A DNA stretch of 64,000 bases, taken from Adiantum capillus-veneris (lineage: Eukaryota > Streptophyta > Polypodiopsida > Polypodiales > Pteridaceae). This document shows positions 1 to 12,600 of the stretch, piece after piece. The notes below the pieces were generated by a model, which saw nothing but the letters and a program-made list of their open reading frames with translations, made no database searches and was not told where the DNA came from. Numbering within the stretch: position 1 is the stretch's first letter; every line of letters begins with the position of its first letter. The stretch covers positions 47,519,779-47,583,778 of the forward strand of contig CM043970.1 in assembly GCA_014529385.2 (NCBI GenBank), in the 5' to 3' direction. Made by a program: the position numbers and the translations under genes.

Positions 1-314
1 CTCTAGAGAAGCACTCTCACACTGCCACACCACAAAACGGTGGCTTCTCTTACGGCCATATCTCTTCAAGTGGTTTACACTAGGGAATGACTACAACTAA
101 ACAAGAGGCAAAGGGGTTTTGTCCACTACACGCATTGTCATGTAGACGTGGGTGTGTAGATTTCTTGTACCCACAAATATAGGCATTGACCAATAAAGAC
201 AAGATTATAACCCGGTGGTTCTAGTCTCAGTGCATCTCTAAACCGAGGTGTGCAGGGATCGGACATGGCTAGAGAAATCGAGGTAGTTTATAGTGTGATC
301 TATGGTTTCTTGAT

Positions 315-369
<55 letters not shown>

Positions 370-540
370 CTTTTTAGATGTTTGGATGACCACTCATAAT
401 TGTTTTTGGTTGTAGTATAAGTCATACACGGAAGCATGGTGTAAAGGTTGACATTTCAGGGTGGAAGGAATCGACAAACAACATTTTACACAAGATTGTG
501 GAATCATGGATAAATTCAAACAATCTAGTTGAAGATGATC
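1..540. other. Gene-free stretch with one GA microsatellite
   Basis: I see no coding region here. The only structured feature is a perfect (GA)n tract at 318-368. The rest is mixed-composition sequence without a recognisable element end. Confidence 0.6.
318..368. repeat. (GA)n microsatellite, about 51 bp
   Basis: Uninterrupted GA dinucleotide run. It is the first of many long GA/CT tracts in the window. Confidence 0.97.
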
Positions 541-806
541 CTCTGATGCAGATCTTGTGGTGGTGGAACTCGCTTACTTTGCTACAAGGGCCACCATGGC
601 TTCAGCTCACAGTTGCGTCATTGCACTCCTTCAGAGTCTTTGTCTGCTTTGGAGCGATTAGCATGCTCTAAGACTCTGATGCAGATCTTGTGGTGGTGGA
701 ACTCGCTTACTTTGCTACAAGGGCCACCATGGCTTCAGCTCACAGTTCCTTCATTGCAATCCTTCAGAGTTTTTGTCTGCTTTGGAGCGATCAACATGCT
801 CTAAGA
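541..806. repeat. Tandem duplication, period 133 bp
   Basis: Two adjacent copies, 541-673 and 674-806, begin with CTCTGATGCAGATCTTGTGG and end near CATGCTCTAAG. They differ at only a few positions, so the duplication is fairly recent. Short open frames cross it, but nothing resembles a known protein. Confidence 0.9.
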
Positions 807-1080
807 TTTTGGTGTCCACTAGATGATCTACACACTCTTCTAGGCACCGACGCTCTAGTGGTGGTGGGCGTTGTTATGGAGGAGGCGCTGTTGATGCTTT
901 CACATCGCCTCGTAGTCATTGAGTCTCCTTAACTTCCCCTTCTTTGCCCACCCCCACATCAACCATGACGTTGCCCTCTACTCCAAGTTATGTGTGGCTA
1001 TCGGCCGTTCCCGGCTACACACCACTGGCTGCTCCTCTGGGACTCACCCAACTCGACACTCCTCCCTTCAGGGCCTAGAC

Positions 1081-1640
1081 TCCAATGGAGAAACCTAAAG
1101 CTCGTATCCCCATCAAGATTCCATTGGAGAGCCTGTGGAGATGCCTGTAGTGACACCCAAGTTCATGCATCACAGGTTGCCGTACTTGGTCGACATCAGA
1201 GGCAGAAACATCTTGGATGACGATGGCAAGAAGGTGATCTCGTGCATGCGTGGCCTTTGCTCTCAGTTGTTTTGGCACTACATGTCAAACACCTAGAGTG
1301 AAGTGCCTAATGAATTAAAAGACAGAGTCATCAGCATGCTGCATGACGAGTTTCTCGTGTCAAATCGGGATGAGTGCTTCAATGAAGACTTGATGAAGGT
1401 GCAGATGCACAAGTACTACAAGCACAAGCGCTCTAAAGTGCAGAAATTAATAAAGCATGGGTGGAGCAGGCTAGATTGGCTGACCAAAAAATATTGGAAG
1501 AATGCAAAGCGAGCAGCACGCGAGAATCCTGACAAGTGGAAGCAACAAAAGGAGGCAGCCAGAGCATGAGTAGAAGCAGAGAGCTTGCACCACTTGGGGA
1601 GTGGTGGATGGGCATCATTTGAGGCCAACTTTGTAAGTGC
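1081..1640 (+). pseudogene. Ptta/En/Spm-type plant transposase fragment (broken)
   Basis: A plus-strand frame reads from the ILDDDGKKV region (about 1209) to the GSGGWASFEANF region (about 1600-1635). It resembles the plant Transposase_24 (Ptta/En/Spm) family: a W..VP..K motif, a helix with repeated basic residues (KYYKHKRSKVQKLIKHG), then W..NAKRAARENPDKWKQQ and a glycine/serine/phenylalanine tail. A TAG codon at about 1294 interrupts the frame just before VPNELKD, and the open part (1303-1569, GTG first codon) is only 88 residues, far shorter than a full transposase. It is a CACTA/Spm-related relic with no terminal repeats in sight. The family assignment is by eye. Confidence 0.55.
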
Positions 1641-1689
1641 TATCACATTTCCCTTTAGATTTGGTAGTTATGGGTATTTTTTGGGGACT

Positions 1690-1859
1690 CTCCGGGGGGA
1701 GGGCAACAAGGACAATGGCCTCTAAGTATTCTCCTAGGCTCCCGTGCTGCTCAATTGGGTTGGGGGTTGGAAAAAACAACAAATAAACACACACAAACCC
1801 ACAACGAAACCCTACACAAATTTGGGGCACCACCTAGTGTTGGATGCGAACTAGGACAC

Positions 1860-1901
<42 letters not shown>

Positions 1902-2450
1902 GGGGGGGGGGAGGGAGTGCTTGTTGCACTAATACCTGCTCACAAAGCAGCCATGACCAAATAGAGTGAGATTAGCGATTGATCAAAATAGCTTGAGTAA
2001 AATACACCACAACGCATCACAAGACAAGCCACCCCAATCACTGTCTTAAGGCCAGAGGATTCCTCTCCACCCTATCACCCTCTTACAACATGTGGGCTTT
2101 ATGGCCAAATCAACAACAACCCACCACAAACAAGTTATCAAGAACTTACGTTAAAAAAAACACTAAGAGACTTACACATCATCGTTCTCCATGAATTCAT
2201 GTTGAAAAAAGAGACAAGGTAGCCATGCTTAATCCAAATCCACCTCCTTGATTTAGCAAAATGTTGTGCTTACAAATGGTAGGAGAAATAAAAGCTTCCT
2301 ACTCTCTATTGAATGATCACTCTCTCTTACAATGGCATAAAACTCCCTTGCTAATCACACTCCTAAGTGAAACACATGCATGCTTATAAGCTAATTAGAT
2401 TTTACTCAAGATTTCCTTCTCAAGAGATTGAGCTTGGCTTCTAAAGCTAC
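1690..2450. repeat. Dispersed repeat DR1, copy 1
   Basis: This segment aligns in the same orientation with 20765-21580. Shared landmarks in order are TGCTCAATTGGGTTGGGG, a run of ACACACAAACCCACAAC, TTTGGGGCACCAC, a (GA)n tract, GCTTGTTGCA, CCACCCCAATCACTGTCTTA and GAGCTTGGCTTCT. The copies are diverged by many substitutions and small indels. Neither codes for a recognisable protein and no terminal repeats were seen, so the family is unnamed here. Confidence 0.85.
1862..1911. repeat. (AG)n followed by a 21-nt G run
   Basis: An AG run (1862-1890) passes directly into 21 consecutive G residues (1891-1911), then GAGGGAG. The homologous site in DR1 copy 2 (20931-20980) has the GA run but no G homopolymer. 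Confidence 0.95.
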
Positions 2451-2589
2451 GAGCTCATGCGACCCGCCTCCGGCGGATCTTTTTCGCTCGTACCACCTTA
2501 TCAATCCTATACACTTTCTTAAGTTCACTCATGTGAGTATTTGTGTACGTACCTAAGTGCATGTATATGTGTGTATATGCATCTATTGA

Positions 2590-2835
2590 AAAAGAGACAC
2601 CCTCGCTTCACATCCATTGAAAAACGCCCAGAGCTCCTTGGCCTTGCCCAAGTTGGCCATATCTTGCACTCAATGCATTCCAAGAGATGACATCCCAGAT
2701 AGGAGTCTCCTTAAACAATTTTTGTACTTTATGAAGCATCACATTTGGCATACACGTTGACCAAGGCAGTGCCAAGAATGAAGTTTTCTTTCAACAACCC
2801 CTATCTAACAATATCATTGTGATATTTTTTGCCCG
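2590..2835 (-). pseudogene. PPR coding fragment (degenerate)
   Basis: The minus strand carries phrases that recur in the larger PPR cluster at 4180-7960, including the reverse complements of TCTAACAATATCATTGTGA, GCATACACGTTGACCAAGGC and CCAAGAGATGACATCCCAGA. In translation these match the plant PPR pattern 'D(I/M)VS...LGNALVDVYAKCG...RDVISWNAFI'. The fragment is short and broken, and about 1.3 kb of unrelated sequence separates it from the main cluster. Confidence 0.6.
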
Positions 2836-3616
2836 CTCGCTCGCTCTTATTAAACGAACCAATCTTGTATAGTTTCTCAAGCTCACTCACCACATTGTTT
2901 GTCTATCAAATCACCTTGATAAATAGAATATAACCCTCATTGAAGATGTGTATGTTTGTGTGTATGTCTATCTTTATACATCTCCCCACGCCATGTATCA
3001 CATTCTCCCGACGCCTGAAAAGACCATCGGTTGCCTTATGTCAAGCAAGAGGCACTTTCTCTAGTCTTGCTTTATGAGGTTTTCATACAAAGCCTGCATG
3101 ACATTCTTATAGGAAATTGATGTGACACAAATTGACACAAAGTAGCAATCTAGCTAATCTCTCTTCTTGAATCCGTGGTAATATCCACCTTCTTCCTTCT
3201 GCGTCCTTTCTTCCAAAGGGTAGTAACTAGCCTTTTTTAAAAACCTAGATAATTTCAAGAGGCAAAGTTTGAGTTATATTTCATGTATTTGAAAGTTTTT
3301 ATACTTTGTTTCTTTAAACTTTGTAAATTTTATCACCTTCAAATCTAAATTATAGAGGTTAATTTAAACTTTGTTGGTGAGATTGCACTAAACTTATGGG
3401 CTTTCAACCATTGCACACTGCAAATCTCTCTACAATTCTGCCTCACACGGTAGAGGAACTTTAGTTTATTTAAGAGCGTAAGAAGAAGATGTCTCTTTAC
3501 GCAAAAATCATTAAGCTCCACTTAACTTTATCCTTGTTTGGGAGATTCCTCTTGTAACACAACTCCCCACAAAAATGTATGCTCCCACCTCGCAACTCTT
3601 AGACTAAGGACTTGAG

Positions 3617-3716
<100 letters not shown>

Positions 3717-3956
3717 GTGAAAATTTGATGCTTAGGCTGGTCATAAAAACGATTTTTCAATTGGCGCACTGCCCACCTTGTCAACTCATTCTTCATATCT
3801 AGAGTTGATGCCACTGTGCCTTTAAAAATTCTATTGATAGGGGCATGCTAGTGAAACTAATGGTGTAAAAGAAAAGTTCTTAATTAATTTGTGTTTGTAT
3901 GACCATAATTAATTGTTTTCATAGTTAGCACATATGACGGAGGGCTTGTTGAAGTA

Positions 3957-4018
3957 CTCTCTCTCTCTCTTTCTCTTTGCCACGACGTAAAAAATTCTCT
4001 TCTTCTTCTTATTCTTCT

Positions 4019-4051
<33 letters not shown>
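3957..4051. repeat. Compound CT / TTC microsatellite
   Basis: Short CT run (about 3957-3970), a TTC-rich segment (about 3996-4022) and a second CT run (4023-4051). Confidence 0.9.
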
Positions 4052-4054
<3 letters not shown>

Positions 4055-4179
4055 TCCACTCACTATCATTGTGCCTAAACTTGTGTTCTTTGGGCACTAT
4101 AAGGACTTTCGTTGGAATAATTATTTATTGACATGTGGCGGGGGGAGGAGGCATGCAATCAAGCAATCAATATCAAGCA

Positions 4180-7100
4180 AATACCAAGCATGACATCTTT
4201 TTCAATAGCCCCTCACTAATCATAGTCCCACAAACCGTTCGATTGCATATGGAGAGATGCCCTGGCTTTGCATCTGCTACAAACAACAAGATCTTCCTGG
4301 CCCTACCCTTCTTGGGCATACCCCGCAATCAATGCATTCAAAGACATGTTTTGGATAGGGTTGCATCTAGAGGCATGCCCTCGCTTCTCATCCACTCAAA
4401 ATAGCTGTGGAGGCATATGTAGTAGTCAATGCACTCCAAGAGAGAACAATTTGGACATGAAGCTCCTTAAGCAGACCACATTTTGCGTACATGTTGATAA
4501 AGGAATTCCTAAGTCGGATGTCCTTTTTCCACAGACCTTTTGCTCACATGCCTTGGGAGATGCAAGCATTGATGATTGCATCTAGAGAGACACCCTCGCT
4601 TTGCACCCACTGACTATAGCCTAGAGCTTCCTGTCCATCCCCCTCTTGGGCATATACAACAATAAATGCATTGTAAGAGATGATGTCTCGGATAGGGAAC
4701 CCCTCAAACATAGGTGATTGCACATGGAGAGATGCCCTCATTTTGCATTTTTTGAAAACAGTCCACAGGTTCGTCATCCTACCCCTCCTCACCATATGCC
4801 GCAATGAATGCACTACTCAAAGAGGTGACATTCCGCAGAGGAAGCTTCTTAGGTGCACCAAAATTTTGCGTACACATCGACCAAGGAATTCCCAAGCATG
4901 ACATTTTTTTTCAAAAACCCTCGACTAACAATATCATCGTGAACTCTTTGCCTGTAGCAGCATCTTGCATAGTCCCACATTCCTTGAAGATGCAAGCATA
5001 GGTGATTGCACATGGAGAGACACCCTCCCTTCACATCTGCTGAAAATAACCCACAACTTCCTCACCCTACAGCTCTTGGGCATATCTCGACAATCAAAGC
5101 ATGGAGATCCTCAAGTGCAGGTAATTGCATCCGTAGGGATGCCATCGCTTCACATTCGTTGAAATTAGCCATAGCTTCCTCACCCTACCCCTCCTCGATA
5201 TATGCCACAATGAATGCACTCCAAGGGAAGAAATTTTAGATAGGAAGATCCTTTAAGCACCACATTTTGTGTACATGTCGACCAAGGCATTCCCAAGCAC
5301 AACGTCCTTTTTCGATAGCCCGTGACTGACAATATCATCTTGAATGCTTTTCCCCATTTCAGCATCTTGCATAGTCTCCCCATGCCTTGAAGCTGCAAGC
5401 ATAGGTGTTTGCATCTGGAGATACAACCTCGCTTTGCATCTGCTATAAACAACCCAAGTCTTCCTGGTTGTGCCCTTGTTAGACAACCCTTTAGATAGGA
5501 AGCTCTCTAATTGATTTTTGTGCTTCTGAAGTACACCACAGTTGGCATACATGCCGATCCCCGACTAACAATATCATCATGAATATCTTTGCCGGTATCA
5601 GCACCTTGCATAGTCGACCAAGGAATTCCCAAGCAAGACATTTTTTTTCAACAACCCCCGACTAACAATATCATCATGAATTCTTTGCAGGTTTGTCACC
5701 CTACCCCTCCTCAGCATATGCCACAATGGATACACTACTCCAAGAGATGACATCTTGAAGAGGAAGATTCTTAGGTGCACCAAAATTTTGTGTATGTGTC
5801 GACCAAGGAATTCCAAGCAAGACATTTTTTTTCAACAACCCCCGACTAACAATATCATCATGACTTCTTTGCTGGTATCAGCATCTTGCATAGTCCCATA
5901 TGCCTTGAAGATGCAAGCATAGGTGATTGCATGTGGAGATAAACCCTTGCTTCACATTTGTTGAAAACAACCCACAACTTACTCACCCTATGGCTCTTGG
6001 GCATATCTCGACAATCAACCCATAGAGATTCTCAAGTGCAGGTAATTGCATCCGTAGGAATGTCCTCGCTTCACATTCACTGAAATTAGCCACAGATTCC
6101 TCACCCTACCCCTCCTAGGCAAATGAATGCAATCCAAGAGAAGACATTCCAGACAGGAAGCTCCTTTAAGCACCACATTTTGTGTACATGTCGACCAAGG
6201 CATTCTCAAGCACGACGTGTCAGTATCTTGCATAGTCCCCCATGCCTTGAAGCTTCAAACATAGATGTTTTCATCTGGAGAAACAACCTCGCTTTGATCT
6301 GCTAAAAACAACCCCTAGCTTCCTCGCCCTACCACTTTTGTGCATATTCCACAATCAATGTGTTCGAAGGGATGGCATTTGGGACACGGAGCACCTCAAG
6401 CATATGTGATTTCATCTGCCTCAGTTAAGCAAATGCCACAATCAGTGCATTCCCAAGAGATGACCTCCTAGATAGAAAGCTCCTCAAGCACTCCTCACTT
6501 TGCACCCACTGAAAATAGCCCAGAGGTTCCTATCCATGCCCCTCGTGGGCATATCCAGCAATAAATGCATTGTAAGAGATGATGCCCCAGACGCGGAGCC
6601 CCTCAAGCGTATTCATTTGTATATGGAGAGATGCCCTCATTTTGCATTTGGTGAGAACAGCCCACAGGTTTGTCACCCCACCCTTCCCCTCCTCAGCATA
6701 TGCCACAATGGATGCACTGCTCCAAGACATGACATTCTGAAGGTGGAAGCTTCTTAGGTACACCAAAATGTTGCGTACGTGTCGACCAAGGAGTTCCCAA
6801 GCAAGACATTTTTTTCAACAACCCTAGACTAACAATTTCATCATGAATTCTCTACCGGTATCAGCATCTTGCATAGTCCCATATGCTTTGAAGATGCAAG
6901 CATAGGTGATTGCATGTGGAGAGACACCCTCGCTTCACATCTGCTGAAAACAACCCATAACTTCCTCATCCTATGGCTCTTGGGCATATCTTGACAATCA
7001 ACACATAGAGATTCTCAAGTGTAGGTAATTGCATCAATAGGGATGTCCTCGCTTCACATTCATTGAAATTAGCCACAAATTTCTCACCCTACCCCTCCTA

Positions 7101-7960
7101 GGCAAATGAACGCAATCCAAGAGAAGACATTCCAAAAAGGAAGCTTCTTTAAGCACCATATTTTGTGTACATGTCGACCAAGGCATTCTCAAGCACGCCG
7201 TCCTTTTCAGCAGCCCCTAACCAACAATATCATCGTGAATTCTTTTCCCCATGCCAGCATCTTGCATAGTCCCCCATGCCTTGAAGCTGCAAGCATAGAT
7301 GTTTGCATCTGGAGAAACAACCTCACTTTGCATCTGCTGAAAACAACCCCTAGCTTCCTTGCCCTACACCTTTTGTGCATATTCCACAATCAATGTGTTC
7401 GAAGGGATGTCATTTCGGACACAGAGCTCCTCAAGCATATGTGATTGCATCTGCCTTAGTTGGGCAAACGCTACAATCAGTGCATTCCCAAGAGATGACC
7501 TCCCAGATCGAAAGCTCCTGAAGCACTTTCTTTGCTTTTTGAAGGACACCACACTTGACAAACATGTCGATCTCGACATTCCCAAGCACCGCCTCTTTTT
7601 CAACACCCCCTGGACTAACAATCTCATTGTGAATTATTTTGTCCAAATCAGCACTACATGCCTTCAAGATCCAAGCATAGGTGATTGCATATGGAGAGAT
7701 GCCCTTGCTTTGCATCTGCTACAAAGAACCAAGGTCTTCCTGCTCATGCCTTTGTTGACATATCTTACAATTATTGCATTCCAATAGAAACCTCCCAGAT
7801 AGGAAGCTCTCCAAGAGAAGACATTCTAGACAGGAAGCTCCTTTAAGCATCACATTTTGGGTACATGTCGACCAAGTCATTCCAAAGCACGACGTCCTCT
7901 TTCTACTGCCCCTGACCAACAATACTCTGGGACGCATGTCTAACCTCACCATCCTATCTT
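4180..7960 (-). pseudogene. PPR-repeat pseudogene cluster
   Basis: The minus strand encodes many broken PPR-like units. The clearest is at 7715-7431, where ISPYAITYAWILKACS is followed by EIVSPGGVEKEAVLGN, then IDMFVKCGVLQKAKKV and EVISWE, matching the plant P-L-S type PPR pattern. Others lie at 4813-4544 (DIISYNAFIVVYAQEG), 5552-5253 (VLGNALVDMYTKCGA) and 6766-6530. Frames change every 50-100 codons and stops are frequent, so no PPR protein can be made. Functional PPR proteins bind organellar RNA. The number and order of repeats and the ~1-kb internal duplication suggest decay of one or more PLS-class genes or a degenerate tandem array. No DYW or E domain was identified. Confidence 0.75.
5870..7530. 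repeat. Internal direct duplication, about 1-kb spacing, in the PPR cluster
   Basis: The segment about 5870-6490 recurs at about 6850-7530. Long shared stretches include those around 6060-6217 and 7040-7200, and around 6400-6490 and 7425-7530. The first copy lacks about 45 bp present in the second, at 6217 compared with 7200-7245. A shorter echo, containing AACAACCCCCGACTAACAAT, occurs twice more at about 5650 and 5835. Confidence 0.8.
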
Positions 7961-8844
7961 ATTGCAGTATTAGCGAGAACCACAATTAATTTGTCAAACC
8001 ATGGGACGAAGCTGACTTGACTAGTGCATAGAGGCAACAAGAGGTTGTCAATCTCTTGGAAAACAACTAACAACTCGCATCTAACTCAAGCTACACTCAA
8101 GTGACTGAAATCACCAAAAGCCAATCGCTCATCGGCAAGCAAATCACATCCGTTACAACATCAAATGACATCCAAACGTAACAAAACTTTTAGGACAAGT
8201 TTACAAGACCTAAGCACACATGCCTATGGCCTCAAACCGCACTTTAGGTCAAGTTCCAAAATCGCGATTATTAACAGCAGTGGATTTTTGACCTAGTCGT
8301 TTTCAACCCAGAATGCATCTAAATGCTTAGCAATGATGCCCCAATACCCTGCCTATGCTTAGTTTTTGATTTAAAAGTATAAATTCCTAGTTATGATGAA
8401 ATTAGGCTGCCGATCGGCGACGCCAAAAGCTACAAAATACTGTGAATGGCTTACGTCAATGCGTAGAGCTCTTACCTGCGGTTGCAATGCAACAAACGCA
8501 TTCGCAATGTGACAACCGGGGAGGGAGTAGGAAGTGTGAGAAGGAGAGAAGTGAGCGCCGTTAGCTCACGCTGTGTATTTCTTATCCAAAAACTTGTAAA
8601 AAACTTACAAAAATTGGCTTTTATATCTTAGCCAAGGTTTTTGGGTGGTCAAAAGTAATAATTTGGAGTTCTACCACAGCTGGGAATTGACTGGTTGATA
8701 CAATCCGGAAGCTTGTACCCCCGGCTCATTAATTACAAGGTTTACCAAGAAAATAGGAGTTACAATATTGCCAATTTATCAAAACAATAATTGTTTTACA
8801 AGGAGAACTCTGAAAAATGGTGTCCGCGTTAGCTTGCTGCCTGC
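7961..8844. other. Gene-free stretch
   Basis: No coding region recognised. The motif CGCGATTATTAAC at about 8263 recurs at about 16971, on the other side of copia A1 and the decayed ORF. This may mean that both flanks derive from one older element. Confidence 0.4.
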
Positions 8845-9311
8845 CATTAGGAAGAGGATGGGGTCTAGGAGGGCCTCTTTATTTGCCATGAGATTATGGA
8901 GGGGATTAACATTTACATGAATAGATACATGCCTTGTATGCAAGAATGGTGGGTGTGTAAGAGAGGTGTAAGAGTGGTCAAAGGATGCACTTTTCCCCCC
9001 AAAAAGGGGTAGGACAATTTATGATTTTTGGCCTTCAATAACTCCTACTTATGATCTCCGATTTGAGCGGAGATTGTAGATCTAGAATCTACATGCAGAG
9101 CTCTTTCCATAGATATGTTACTGGATATACTTTTACCCGCTAGATTTTAGATTTCATTTTGGGAGGAAAATTTGAATTCAAATAAACTAGCCGTTTTACC
9201 TGTTTGGATTCAAACGTTGTCCTTTGATTGCTTCTTTAATACTAAAGGTTTGACTCCCTTAAATTGCAAAATAAAGAGACCCTCCTAGACTCCATTCTCT
9301 TCCTAATGTAA
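8845..9311. repeat. Inverted repeat with ~40-bp arms
   Basis: The left arm at 8845-8886 (CATTAGGAAGAGGATGGGGT...) is nearly the reverse complement of the right arm at about 9272-9308 (...CTCTTCCTAATG), with about 385 bp between. Arm mismatches are few. Flanks show no matching target duplication. It could be a foldback/MITE-like element. Alternatively, the right arm could be the start of a minus-strand LTR (see 9314-9330), with a second inverted copy of that LTR edge at 8845. Confidence 0.65.
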
Positions 9312-9313
9312 CA

Positions 9314-9330
9314 TTCCCTCCCTCCTCGCC
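9314..9330 (-). promoter_or_regulatory. Candidate polypurine tract of an older LTR element
   Basis: Read on the minus strand this is GGCGAGGAGGGAGGGAA followed at once by TGTTACATTAGG. A purine tract next to TG is the usual edge of a 3' LTR. It lies about 35 bp beyond the copia A1 insertion site and downstream of the end of the decayed coiled-coil ORF. No partner LTR was found, so this is a proposal. Confidence 0.45.
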
Positions 9331-9365
9331 TGTGTCGTCCCTTGACACAACTTTATGGGCTGAAG

Positions 9366-9687
9366 TGTAAAGAATGAGGATGCAAGAGAGCTACACAAGA
9401 CAAGCACAAAGCACACAGAGATGGAAAGCTTCTTCTTCTTCTTCACAGAAAAGAGAGTACAAAATGACTAAGTGCTATAGCTGAAAAGTAGCACATATGT
9501 ACATGCGGTCACTAAGTGTGAACTCGCTAGAAGCGTACTAGGCTGGCACTATAAGTGTAGTCCAGCTGTAGAATCACTGGCAGAGATCCTCCGTGTCGGT
9601 CACCTAACGCGCCAATGAGTAAATGCCGTAAGCGGCCAAGACCCGTAGTGGATGCCAGCTCAAGGTGTAGAGCTCGACATCTCAACA
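9366..9687 (-). repeat. Copia A1 3' LTR (322 bp)
   Basis: Minus-strand LTR from TGTTGAGATG to CTTTACA. Contains a short GAA-repeat block. Differs from the 5' LTR at two sites (GGTCACCTAAC here, GATCACCGAAC in the other). Confidence 0.96.
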
Positions 9688-12600
9688 CTCCCCCTCGAGC
9701 TCTGCATGTCGCAGAGTCCAAGCATAGTCCGGAAACGTCGAAGCTTCTCAGCTCCGAGGGCCTTGGTAAAGATATCCGCTATCTGCTCCTCTGTGCTGAC
9801 GTAGACTAAGTTGATGTCGCCCGCCAACACTCGCTCTCGAACGTAGTGGTAATGGACCTCTATGTGTTTGGTCCTGGCATGGAACACTGGGTTCCTAGCC
9901 AACTGCATGCTGCTGAGGTTGTCACAATGGATGAAAATCTGCTGGTCCACCTGCACTCCCAAGTCCTCAAGTAATGTGCGTAGCCAAGCTACCTCGCACG
10001 CCGCAACTGCTGCACCTCTGTACTCGGCCTCTGTGCTCGATAAAGCAACCGTAGGCTACTTTTTGCTGCTCCAAGTAACAGCAGCACTCCCAAAAGAGAA
10101 CATGAAGCCACTCGTAGATCTCCTATCAACAATGCTACCTGCCCAATCTGCATCTGTATACCCATACAATGCTAATGGTGCATCTGCTGCATAGAACAAT
10201 GCGTAGTCAAGAGTACCTTGCACATACCTAAGTGTGCGTCGTACTCCATCCAAATGTGGCTTCCTCGGAAGTTGCATGAACTGACTCTCCAAGCCTACTG
10301 TGTAGCTCAAGTCTGGCCTCGTGATAGTCAAGTAGATTAGACTACCCACAATCTTCCTGTACATGTTGACATCCTCAACAACATCACCCTTCTCTGCACT
10401 CAGCTTTGCATTCACATCCAAGGGAATAGAAATTGGCGTACAATCAGCCATACCATACTTTGACAACATGTCCAAAGCATACTGTCTCTGTGATAGCCAT
10501 ACACCCTCTGGAGTCCTGATCACTTCAATGCCAAGAAAGTAGCGCAACTCGCCTAAATCTTTCATTTCAAACTCCTGTTTGAGAAGACCCTTCACATGGT
10601 CAATCTCCATAGCATTGTCACCAACAATAATAAGGTCATCTACATATATGGTAATGACCACAATCCCCACATCACTCTCACGTACATAGAGTGAATGATC
10701 AGCATGAGCTCTCCTAAAACCAATACTTGGCAATCCTGTCATACCATGCTCTAGAGCCCTGCTTCAAACCATACAAAGCTTTGAGAAGTCTCCATACATA
10801 ATCTGGGTAACCTGGATCAACATAACTAGGTGGCTGATCCATATACACTTCCTCTTGCAACTCACCATTCAAGAAGGCATTCTTTACATCCATTTGATGC
10901 ATAATCCATCCTCTAGATGCAGCCACTGCTATGACAGCTCTCACAGTCGTCATCTTTGCCACTGGAGCAAAGGTCTCCTCATAGTCTATGCCATACGTCT
11001 GTGCATAACCCTTTGCGACCAGCCTTGCCTTGTGACGCTCAATGTTACCATCAGCCTTATGCTTGGTTTTATACACCCATTTACAGCCAATAGCTTTCTT
11101 GCCACTTGGCAATGGCACCAAATCCCATGTGTCATTTCTTCCAATGCAGCCATCTCTTCATTCATTGCATCATCCCAATGCACATTTCCAACTGCATCCT
11201 CAAAACATGTGGGCTCCACATCCTGTATCACCTTAGCCATGTAGGCTTGGTGATGCGCTAGATACCCATCATAAGTCAATTTCTGAACTGGATTTCTGAC
11301 TCGATTAGATCTGCGCGGTCCTGGGTCACTCCTTTGCCCTCTAGCATCTTCTTGTACTTTCCTTACACCAGGTGTCCTGACAGCCGGAATTCCAAATTCC
11401 TCATCAAGACTTTGTTCAGAACCATCTGAATCCATGTCTACATGTGAAAAACCTGATGATGCATCAACCATAAAGGGAGGTTCATCAACCTTTTCCTTTC
11501 CTTTTCGTGATACATTCCCTGTACCTGTTGGTGGAGTAACCTGCGTACGTAGTCTACCATTCCATGGTTTCTCAACAGAGCCACGAGAAGAGGACTCTTG
11601 TGGTCCACTCAAAACCTGTGACTGTGGCCTCACATTTTGTACAACCACATCATCTTTTACATCAGCCCCAATAGTGCCATGTGCATTACTGTACCAGCTG
11701 CTCATCTCATCAAAGACTACATCTCTGCTCACTCGTAATTCTCGTGTAGTAGGATTGTAGCACTTGTACCCCTTTTGTTCAAGGGAATATCCCACAAGAA
11801 TACATTTCTCTGCTTTAGGATCCAATTTCCTACGCAACTCATCTGGTACATGCACGTAAGCTTTGCAGCCAAACACTTTCAAGTGTGCCAAATCAGGCTT
11901 TGTACCTGTAAACTTTTCCTCAGGTGTTACATCATGCACCGCAGCTGTAGGTGTCCTGTTCATAATGTACACAGCTGTATTTACAGCTTCAGCCCAGAAA
12001 TGATGAGGAATGTTCTTCTCATTCATCAATGCACGTGCAACCTCTGCAATGTGCCTGTTTTTTCTTTCTGCGAGCCCATTGTGCTCTGGAGTATATCTGC
12101 ATGTAAACTGCCTGTGTATACCATGCATTCGCAAAAAATCTGAAAAATCATTGGAGAAGTACTCTCCCCCTCCATCTGACCTCAATGTCTTGATTTGCAT
12201 ATCTGTCTCCTTCTCAATCATGACTTTGAAGTCTTGAAAGTGACCAAACACTTCACTTTTGTTACGCATGAAGTAGACCCATACTTTCCTTGTATGGTCA
12301 TCAATGAAAGAGACATAATACCTGCAACCATGTATACTTGCAGTATCGGTTGGACCCCAAACATCTGTGTGCACCACCTCAAGTGGCTTTTTACATACAT
12401 TGCGCTCATGTGGAAATGAGCCCTTTGACTGTTTTCCAAACTGGCATGCTGCACACACTTTATGCATACCATCCACCTTGAATTTGGGCAAACCTTTTAC
12501 AATCTGTTTTGATTGCATGCTGCGCAACCTCTGCTCATTGACATGGCCAATGCGTTTGTGCCAAATGTCAACATCAGCCACAACACCTGTGCCCTGTGCA

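Noticed and set aside
4135-7989. Plus-strand frames of 60-142 aa across the PPR region
   Set aside because: They are shadows of the minus-strand PPR-like coding, which matches family motifs much better.
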